Below, in pieces: positions 55,856 through 64,000 of a stretch of 64,000 nucleotides of DNA (position 1 is its first letter; each line of letters starts with the position of its first letter). The stretch is from Prorocentrum cordatum. Lineage: Eukaryota > Sar > Dinophyceae > Prorocentrales > Prorocentraceae. The position numbers and the translations under genes were made by a program. The notes under the pieces are model-generated. The model was not told where the DNA came from. It saw nothing but the letters and a program-made list of their open reading frames with translations, and ran no database searches. The stretch lies in assembly GCA_963575745.1 (NCBI GenBank), contig CAUYUJ010015759.1, positions 142,703 through 206,702 of the forward strand. The letters run 5' to 3'.

Positions 55856-57007
55856 ATTGCTTGTGTCCCTCATTGCTTGTGCCCCTACTTTTTGAACCAC
55901 CGATTGCCGCCCTCGCCGCCGTCGTCGCCCCAACGCCGCCGCACGCCGCCGCACGCCGCACGCTGCAGCCCGCCGAGCCCAGCGCAGGGGGGGGGGGGGG
56001 GCGGCGCGTCGCATGCGCGGCGGCGCGCCTCCGTGCCCCCGCGGAGCGTGCCGCGGAAGACCGCGCCAGCAGCGCCCTGCGCTCCCAGGGGGTCCCTCCT
56101 CCCTCCTCGCTCCTCGCTCCTCCCTCCTCGCTTCTCGCTCCTCCCTCCTCCCTCCTCCCTCCTCCCTCCTCGCTCCTTCCTCCTCCCTCCTCGTTCCTTC
56201 CTCCTCCCTCCTCCCTCCTCCCTCCTCGCTCCTCCCTCCTCGCTCCTTGACGCCCCCGCCGAGGCAACGAAGGGGGTCAAGGAGCACGTCTCTGGGCATC
56301 CGCGGGGCGCTTCTCGCTGGAGTCCCCTTCGAGATTCGAGCCAGAGCCAGAGCGGACCCCTGGAAAGATCTGGGGACCACTGCTAAACCACGCCGCAGGT
56401 CATGTCACAGGTGGCCCATCTCAGGCTTTCAATCGGGGATGGACAAAACCCCCTTTAGTAAAGCGTGGTTTAGTGAAAATGACCTCGGGCCCAAACCTGG
56501 CGGGCGCAAGCCTGGAAAATAATGGCCGCAGCGCCCTCTCGAGAACCGAAAACGGACAATTCACTAATCGACGAGTCAGGGTGGGGGGTCTGTCCACCCC
56601 CGATTCAAAAGGTTTGGGGGCACGGGCTGGTTTCCATCAGCTGCGCCTCGTCGAAGGCACTCCGGGGATGGCAGAGTCGTCCCGAACGGCCGCCGGAGGC
56701 CCGAGGTGTGGCCCGAAAGCCAACCAGAGGAGGCCCCGTCACAACACTAGAAGTCAAAACATCCCCCCCCCAGAATGACCACCCCGACACGCGAAGTCGT
56801 GCAGTAAACGCGCCCAAAGAAGGAATCGAACAGGGCAGGGCTGTTCAGTAAACGCCCAGAGCCGTTTAGTGAACGCCAACTGTCCGGTCCGGGTGGTTCT
56901 TCCTCCCTTGAGACATGTTTTCTCTGCCAGAGCACCCCTCACGAGGGCCGAAGGGCCCTATGGGGCTCCAAGATGGCGCGCAAAGCAGGGGACACCTTGG
57001 GGTCAGG
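55856..57007. other. Spacer with CTCCTCCCTCCT array
   Basis: 56093-56250 is a CTCCTCCCTCCTCG array. 56330-56950 is unique and GC-rich; a short motif GTTTAGTGAA/GTTCAGTAAACGC recurs (56464, 56838, 56868). Overlapping open frames here have no recognisable domain. Confidence 0.55.
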
Positions 57008-57178
57008 AGCACCTTCTGGCAACTCGGCGGCGACGATAAGGGCGAATAGCCCAGGGGCGGGCATTACAAGTATTCGCCCGGGAGCCTTGTCGAAGAAGAG
57101 ATCATCGGCACCCCTGGTTACATGTATTGCTCCCGGGCTATTCGCCCCTGTCGTCGCCTCCGAGCAACCCCCGGTGGA
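57008..57178. repeat. Inverted repeat with GGGCGAATAGCCC arms
   Basis: Left GGCGACGATAAGGGCGAATA (57029 on); right, in reverse complement, GGCGACGACAGGGGCGAATA. The arms extend with mismatches to about 65 bp. Only one copy is seen in this window. Confidence 0.8.
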
Positions 57179-57507
57179 GAGGAGGAGGACCCATAAATCC
57201 GGCGTCACGAACCGATAATGGCGGCGGGTCTTTCTCAGCTTGGGCCCCTGGAGGAGCGCTTCGGTCCGCCACCAACTTAAAAAAGGATAGCTAGTCCTGA
57301 GGATGACGTCGAGAGCCGCAAGGGCCCACGACAAGGAAAGCAACGACGTCGGAGATCTGGAAAGCAGCCGGGACAGGAACGGACACCGGCAGAGGCAGAC
57401 AGGGACAGACGCCAGTGTCGGCCAGGGGGCGTCGTATGCAGGGAACGGAGGTGACGCAGTGGCGGAAGAACTCAGAATAGAAGAAAAATGACCAAAATGA
57501 AGGGGCC

Positions 57508-57622
57508 CTGGGACACACACATAAATAGACACAAATAACAGGATTCCCCATACCTTCCCATATTTCCCATATTTTCTGGGGAATCGACGATTCATTGTGT
57601 ATGCGTGTTTTTGTTTCCCCCT
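57508..57622 (+). repeat. Dispersed repeat shared with 36756-36910
   Basis: GGGACACACACATAAATA, ACAGGATTCCCCATACC and GGGGAATCGACGATTCATTG, in the same order as in 36756-36910. It ends ten bases before the next inverted-repeat element. Confidence 0.75.
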
Positions 57623-57631
57623 GGAAACAAA

Positions 57632-57756
57632 CATAAACTTTTGGCGCTCTGGGCGGATTTCTTGGATCTGCGCTGCGCCAGTGGCGGCGCAGGAGGCGCC
57701 GCGGGGGGTGCCCAGCGCGGATCCAGGAACTCCGCGCGCAGCGCCAAATGTTTATG
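57632..57756. repeat. GGCGCT inverted-repeat element, copy 3
   Basis: Left CATAAACTTTTGGCGCTCTG, GGCGGATTTCTTGGATCTGC. The right arm in reverse complement is CATAAACATTTGGCGCTGCG, CGCGGAGTTCCTGGATCCGC. Confidence 0.9.
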
Positions 57757-58430
57757 CTCATGGGGCTTGTTTCTTCGACAGAAGTAATCAGGTCCTCTGG
57801 ACGTAGAACTACCCCGTTTGTTCCCATTCTCTCGATTCCCAACGGGAGATCGCTGCGTTTGGCAGCCCAGAAGTGGTCCCGCGCCCTGTGGCGACTGACC
57901 CCGCGCGACGTGTCCAGGGCGACCAACGTGGTGTACCTGCGCTCGGGAGCTAGCACGCGATGTTGAACGAGGGGATTCCTACACTTTCAGGCTTCGGGGC
58001 TTGTCCAGAGTAGACGCGTTTCGCCCCTGGAGAACGGCTTGAGCCAAACGGCACGGCGTCTTCCGCTCAGCCTGGACTCCGCTCACATGGTCATGTATGC
58101 CAAACATCGCGCTTCGCGCTGCGCGAAGCGCAAAGCGCGTGAGCCGTCGCACTCTCGCGCTGCCCCCTTGGGCGGGGAAGCCAGCTCTGCGACTCTGGAC
58201 CGCGAGGCGCAAAGCGCTGTCCTCTTCGCGCCACCGCGGGAGACCTGCGCCGCAGGGCACGAGCCGCCCCGGCAAGAGACAGAGGAGAAGAGAGAGACAG
58301 AGAGGGAGAGGGCGAGAGAGATAGAGAGGAGGAGGAGGAGGAGGAGGAGGAGGAGGAGGGAGGAGGAGGAGGAGGGAGGAGGAGGAGAGAGGAGGAGGAG
58401 GGGGGGGAGAGAGAGAGAGAGAGAGGGAGG

Positions 58431-58466
<36 letters not shown>

Positions 58467-59099
58467 AGGGCAGGGCAGGGCGGTGCAGGGCAGTGCGGAG
58501 GACGCTGGCTACCTTTCATCACCGACCTACCTTGGCCTGGGCACAAGAGGATCGCCTGGCCAGGGCCGGCGCGGCCCTCCCCCGCGGCGCGCGGGGCACG
58601 CGGGGCCTCGCCCAGGCGATGCTTGGGGCCGAAGTTGCCCGTGGCCGCCGCCAGCTCCTCGCCACGAGAGCGCGCAAGGGGCGCGCGCGCGAGGGCTGCA
58701 CCGAAACATTGCTTTTCGTTGTGTTGTCGTTATGTCTTCGTTGTGTTAGCTTTGCTCGACCTGTTCTCCTGTACACTCCCTGCCAAAACGAACAACAAAA
58801 CACAACCGCGAGGGCTTCCCGCTCCCGTGGCCGCGCGGGGACCCCGCCAGAAACAGCACGCCTGGCCGCATCTGGGGCGGCTGCGCGCGCCCCGTGCTCC
58901 ACCGCGGGGCCTTCGGGACGGTTGGGAGTGTCCCAGCGCAGCCCCCCCGTCGCAACATCGTCATCCCTTCCCCTTGGCTGTCTTCCCCACCCTCTCGCCC
59001 TGGAGGAGGAGGAGGAGGAGGAGGAGGAGGAGGAGGAGGAGGAGGGGGAGGAGGAGCTATGGAGCTATGGATTGGGCGAATGGGTCGCTGAAGGGGGTT
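57757..59099. repeat. Purine arrays (GA, GGA) and spacer
   Basis: 58275-58480 is GAGA/GGAGGA purine-rich. 58480-59000 is unique and GC-rich. 59005-59060 is (GGA)n. No gene is recognised. Confidence 0.7.
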
Positions 59100-59612
59100 C
59101 TATTCTAAAACTGGCTTCTGCTCAGCCGCCCTCTTTACGAGTTCGGCCTTGCTGAAGGCCTTGGGCCAGAGACCCTGGTAGATTCGCTTACGGTAATCAG
59201 TTCGATTGCCATCTAGGCGGCCTGAACACTGTTCACTGAGTTTCGCGAGCTGTTCGGTCGCGAAACACCAACAGACATTACAGAACCACACCCCTACCTT
59301 CTTGTGAAACCTGAGTACGTGCGAGTGGTGAGCAAACCCCCCTGAGATATGCACACCGGCCCCAGGGGGAGGTTCAAAAACCTCGCCGCCCACATTAGCT
59401 AGGTCAAAACACGGTGAGCCCAGCCAAACCTTTTTCCGAGCGTGGGAGGCTGACCCACGACACTTAGTGCACGAACGACCATTCTCACCAAACTGATGGG
59501 GGGAAGCGAAAAAAGCCACAAACACTGGGCGTGGATGGCACCACAACATTGGTCTCGGTGCGACGCCCTCTACGCTGTTACCTGGATTCACGCTCGAGAA
59601 CTTCCTCAGCAT
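59100..59612 (-). pseudogene. Cys-rich C-terminal segment of a retroelement protein (fragment D)
   Basis: CTKCRGSASHARKKVWLGSPC and HVLRFHKKVGVWFCNVCWCF followed by KLSEQCSG form a zinc-binding-like cluster that I recognise as the usual end of a multicopy dinoflagellate retroelement protein (H..R.....VWFC..CGCY....L...C.G). It lies 3' of an RNase H segment in a different frame, so a frameshift separates them at about 59590. Confidence 0.6.
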
Positions 59613-60260
59613 TGATGGCCTCGAGGGTGCTCTGGAGGATCCTCATCCTAACGGCGAAGGCCATACTCTCAACTTGCTTCACTCTCCCTCGGGTGGCCTC
59701 CGCCAGGCGCGCCAGCTCGGCGCCGCAGGCGGCCAGGCGGTCAGCCTCGCGATTGCCCACGATGAAGTACCGTGGGTTCTGAGCCGAGGCCTGGTCCAAG
59801 TCAAGGTGGGAGTTGACGAACATCACGGTGATCTCCCTCCTGCCGTGCAGCTCGCGCCCGGTACTGTACCACAGATCTGCATGTTTGCCCGTTGGTGATC
59901 GCCACTGCTGCTCGTGCCATCCTGAACATGCTGCTGCATTGTCCGCCACATAGTACATATGACCAGGTACGGTCCTGATCGCATACCAGAGGCGATACAA
60001 CTCACCACGAGATACTGTTTGCCTCATGCCAGGTAACGCAGCCCAACCACCACAGACCGTCTGCATGTTCCCGCCCAGCTCGTCATATACTACAAGTCCC
60101 ATGCCCACTAGACGTAGCCTGGGCGACAAAGTATCCTTCCCGCCACTTGCATCGCCGAAGCAAAACCATGGTCTCTCAGTAGTCCCTGGGGCTAGATCTG
60201 CGACTGTAGACTCATCCTGGAAAACCCATCTTTCGTGTTCTGGAGGCGGCTACACTGCAA
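59578..60260 (-). pseudogene. RNase H segment of a retroelement (fragment D)
   Basis: The frame is open from about 60260. It contains PWFCFGDASGGKDTL (first catalytic Asp), SRGELYRLWYAI (Glu), MYYVADNAAACSGW (Asp), VMFVNSHLDLDQA, and FIVGNREADRLAACGAEL (final Asp). All four acidic positions of RNase HI are present. No RT or EN is found next to it, so it is an isolated fragment or a separate element type. It is followed by the Cys-rich segment. Neighbouring DNA (60300-60340 and 60619-60690) is GGA array. Confidence 0.8.
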
Positions 60261-61740
60261 TCCACTTGGTTGGGATGAGCCCTCTGGTCCAGAAACACTC
60301 GTCAGGAGGAGGAGGAGGAGGAGGAGAACCCCCTCCTCTGATCCATCTCCCTCCCCTCACTCGATGCCCTGTGCCCCCCCCCTCCCTTCGCCTCCCGCCC
60401 TTCTCCTCCCACTTGTCCCTCCCGCAGTCACCCGTCCATCCCTCCGTCCCTCACACCTCTCCCCGCCATTGCACTTCGATTCGCAGCACGATTCGCAATT
60501 CGGTTCGCATTCGACTCGCCCAAGGCCCAAGCGCGCTGTCGGCTCTGCAAGCGCACTGAGGGGGAAGCAGGATGACGAGCACGGCAGCAGCGGCGGTTCA
60601 CGCCTCCTCAGCACAGAAGGAGGAGGAGGAGGAGGAGGAGGAGGAGGAGGAGGGGGAGGGGGAGGGGTGAGGAGGAGGAGGAGGAGTACCAGCCCTCAAC
60701 CCATGCCTCCATCTAGGCGGGCGACCTCAGCCAGCAAGCCGGTAGGCAACATGTCGCACAGCAACAACAAATATTCGGCGACGGACTCAACAGATTCTCG
60801 GCCACGGCCGCTGAGCTCACGCAACGTTCCCGGGACTCGCCCTTTGCACGGGAACTGCAGCTATACACACCACCAGCATTCCGAACCAGGGCCATCTCAG
60901 GGTCTCAGATGTATACCTATCTGTTGTGGGGGTCTTGCCGTGGCCTCCGCTGTGCCCGTCGCTACTACATCTGGCACGCATTGGGCAATATTGGTTGCGG
61001 TCACCACCACATATTCTAGTCCGAGCATGTAGATCGCTCATCGTGTGATGGTGAAATCCGTTTGCCGCATCGTTCAACTGATCTCGGCTCGAAGTCACAA
61101 TGCCTTCAGCGGATCGTATGCCTACGTTTGCACTGCCGCGATAGCGCTCACTACTAGATCAGATCAGAGGTGATTCATCGCCAGAATCGTTCAAACTTGT
61201 CAGTCTCGCCACGCACCATGCTCTCCATCGTACTCACCACCGTCGTCGCCAGCACCATCAAAGTGGTCGTTGTCCTCAACATCGTCATCGAAATGAACGT
61301 CCTCATCACCTGCATGTCACCAATGATCATGACCGAGATCCCCCCGAAAGACCTGCGGGAGCACGGCTGTCGGCCGCTGGCACCTGCTCGGGCAGGCACG
61401 ACGGCGGGCAACATCTCGGGCCTGATACAAACTCGCAGCGCAGCCCGACGCCCACGATCTGCCGCCAGCTGCGCTACGACGAGATGAGGATGGCCGGGCG
61501 CTCGCGGCAATTTTTCCGACTTGCTTGTTTTACCGTTGTCCGTAACCCGCAGGGGCAGTCTCTCTTGAATGGACCTCGACTTACGCGAGACCTGACAGGA
61601 CCTACTCTCCAGTGGCGGAGAAAATGCAGACTTGCGCTGACCAGAGGTGGGAACGCGGGCTGCCGCAGCGGGATCCCGTGGGACTCCGATCCACTGGGAG
61701 TTCGCCAAAAGGGTGGAAGAATGGCCAGTGAGAAGATGCT
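60261..61740. other. Spacer upstream of fragment D, GGA arrays
   Basis: GGA at 60306-60333 and 60617-60690. A minus-strand frame (61708-61175, 177 codons) has no motif; in the other frame the same bases encode an acidic GDDGG/DEDVHFDDD-like patch. It may be the N-terminal part of element D, but I cannot support a call. Confidence 0.35.
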
Positions 61741-63170
61741 AGATGTGTGAGAACTATCAACGGTTGGCTTGGAGAGAAGCCTGCGGCAGGGCGCGCTCCC
61801 GCGTACGCCGCTCCCGACCCCAACCCCTCGAGCCTCGCGAGCAGACCCGCGGGCCTCAGCACGCTCCGAGATGCTGTGCCCGCGCGCTCTGTGCAGGGCG
61901 ACGCGCAGAGGTACATTCTGATCAACCAATCTCGCGAGCAGGGCCTTCCAAAGCAACCACCGCCCTTGCAACGATTGGCGTGCGTGTGCATGTGCGCGTG
62001 TGCGCGTGCGTGTGTGCGTGTGTGCATGCTTGCGTGTGCGCGTGTGTTCGGAATGTTGTTGTTTGCTTGTTGTTGGTCTCGCTTCTCGCGGAGCGATTGC
62101 GAAGGCAACCTGCGCATCAGACGCCAACATGTGCTCACTGTGTTGAGCAAGTCGCTGCGCTGCGCCTGCCTGCGCTCCGAGCAGAAGGGCCACGCGCGCC
62201 TCCCTGCGTTCGCTCCCTGGAGGGAGCGCCTGCTATGGGCGTAAGCCGCGCCCGCGTGGGGAGTGTGAGGCAATCGAGGGGGACTCGCCGTGTATACACA
62301 TATGCATCTGTACATATATGCGAAAAATACATCCCGTCAGAACGCAGCGGCGGATTGGCGCGGCAACGCAAGAGACCGATGTTTCTGGATCGGCGATAAC
62401 CCGGGCCATCCCGGGGGGGGAGGGGTCGGCCGATAACCTAACCTTCGCGCTGTGGACAGCCCACATATGCCCGCGCGCACCAGTGCTGCGGCCCCTACAG
62501 CTGCTACCGATGCTGCGACGATGCTACGATTCGTGCTGCGACGATGCGGGCGCCGTCTGGGAATGCCTAAGTATATGCCTGGACCTGCTCAATCGGCAGG
62601 GTGAGGTTAACCAGGGGGGGAGGGGCGAGCCCGATTACCCAGGTTATTCCCAGACCCTAACACATGCTCTCCAACTGAATTCACAAGAGTACGCCAACAC
62701 ATCTCAATCCTGCCGACATGTCCCAGGCAAGTCTCCTTGAGAGGGTACTCTAGGGCAATGTCGGTGAGGTGCCCCCACCAGCCCAGCGCAGCCTCTTTCA
62801 TCTGCTCGAAAACCATGCCTGCATCTGTAGCCAGGGAGGGCGAAGGAGCATAGAAAAGAGAGGGAGAGAAAGAGGGAGAGCGAGAGGAAGACAGAGAGAA
62901 AGCCACATGAAGAGAGACAGAGATAGAGGTGTACGAGGGGGAGATATGCACGGAGACAGAGAAGTGGAAAGAGCAAGAGAGCGAGAGAGAGAACGGCAAA
63001 CATATGGCAACACATATCTATGCATACACAACTTTGCATGTGTGCACATCTATATTCCTACATAGGCAGCTCGCCATGTCTAAGTATGTGTATGGATGTG
63101 TAGACATATGCACGCTGCTACGTATGTACATATAATTTTGTACACAAACGCATATACCTGGTTACATGTA
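61741..63170. other. Spacer with GT and GA microsatellites
   Basis: (GT/GC)n at 61978-62050, GAGAGA-rich sequence at 62850-63000. A motif GCTRCGAYGATGC is duplicated near 62512-62547. No gene. Confidence 0.6.
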
Positions 63171-63450
63171 TGCATGTATTCATACATACATACATACATA
63201 CATACATACATACATACATACATACATGCATACGTACATCCATACAAATATACAGACAGTCCTACACACATGCATGCATACATACATTTATGTATGTACA
63301 AATATAATGACAACATGTACATTCACACACATATATATATACAGTCATACAAACATACGTACATACATACACACCTGCATGCACATACATACACATACAT
63401 ACACATACACACATACACACATACAGACATGCATACATACATTTATACAT
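63171..63450. repeat. CATA tetranucleotide array
   Basis: (CATA)n nearly pure at 63181-63228, with CATG/CACA interruptions to 63450. Confidence 0.95.
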
Positions 63451-63795
63451 GTAGATAGATCAGCCGACAAACCTTCATCACGAAGTGGAGTGCCCCAAAA
63501 CTCACACAGTTCAAAGTGCTGAAGGCATCGGAACATTCCTGTATCATCATGGACTCGGGCCCCACACTTGCCCGAATTCCTGGGCGCTCCCGGAGAGGAG
63601 GCGGGAACGCGCGGAGGGCGGCACGCGTGCGGCATCGGAGGCGGCCAAGAGGGGGGCGCCCAAGAGGAGGGGCGCAGGTCATGGCCGGCGGCATGTGCGC
63701 GGCCCTCGGGGGGGGGATTCAGAAGAGGCACCATCAATCCTAGGGAAATATCACGGCCCCCGCCATGATATTCCCCCCCGTGACACTCGACCGGG

Positions 63796-63945
63796 ATAGT
63801 AAGGATGCGCGGCAAGGATGCAAGGGTCTTGGAACGCCGTGTTGCCATTCTCCGTGCGGAGCGCAACAGAATGCCGAACGGTGCCAAATACCGAAGGGGC
63901 AAGGCTGCAAGGGTAGCCTTGGAAAGTCGCCCCGTCCTTACTATC
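63796..63945. repeat. Short inverted repeat (GGATAGTAAGGA)
   Basis: GGGATAGTAAGGATGCG (63795 on) and CGTCCTTACTATCC (63935-63948) are inverted copies. Inside, AAGGATGCAAGGGTCTTGG and AAGGCTGCAAGGGTAGCCTT form a direct repeat. The window ends in an ATG/GAG triplet array (63967-64000). Confidence 0.6.
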
Positions 63946-64000
63946 CTTTCTCCTAACCAGGAGAAGGATGATGATGATGATGATGATGAGGAGGAGGAGG

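Noticed and set aside
58038-58056. CTTGAGCCAAACGGCACGG, similar to the inverse spliced leader
   Set aside because: It lacks two bases of the leader core and no retroelement or gene starts next to it on the minus strand. It may be chance.

Overview
The window looks like a stretch of dinoflagellate nuclear genome. The strongest evidence is two relics of the dinoflagellate mRNA spliced leader (DinoSL, CCGTAGCC...GGCTCAAG) at the 5' ends of LINE-type retrotransposons, at 20120-20157 and 51648-51684. GC-rich base composition, very low gene density, huge triplet-repeat arrays and degraded LINEs with domain sets typical of dinoflagellates agree with this. The species cannot be fixed from the sequence. 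A large GC-rich genome such as that of Prorocentrum would fit, but that is inference.

Only two host genes are well supported. One is a single-exon inositol polyphosphate kinase gene on the minus strand (37014-38900). The other is a U6 spliceosomal snRNA gene on the minus strand (about 35358-35450). Every other recognisable protein-coding piece belongs to retroelements, all on the minus strand.

Retroelements. Element A (1 to about 11531) has an ORF1 with a RanBP2-type zinc finger and polyQ, then RNase H, AP-type endonuclease (EN), reverse transcriptase (RT), C2H2-like fingers and a domain resembling a cytosine methyltransferase. It is broken by frameshifts and stops, and its RT is split by a 2.9 kb satellite-rich insert (2692-5564). 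Element B (about 14850-20157) is a decayed ORF1-EN-RT LINE starting with a double spliced leader. Element C (46204-51684) is a nearly intact 5.5 kb LINE with ORF1, EN, RT, a 3' UTR stem-loop and an A-rich tail. It starts with a spliced-leader doublet and is bounded by a perfect 11 bp target-site duplication. Fragment D (59100-60260) is an RNase H plus Cys-rich tail of a further family.

The rest is repeats. There are triplet arrays (CCT/GGA and ATC), a 79 bp satellite (3105-4712), a 78 bp satellite (39855-40660), and a composite repeat in four copies built from 82 bp units plus a conserved tail. Three families of short inverted-repeat (MITE-like) elements and a dispersed CTTGGG/CCCAAG-rich family with a conserved AT-rich core are also present. 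Homologous copies of the dispersed families recur across the whole window, so much of it appears built from duplication and retrotransposition of non-coding sequence.
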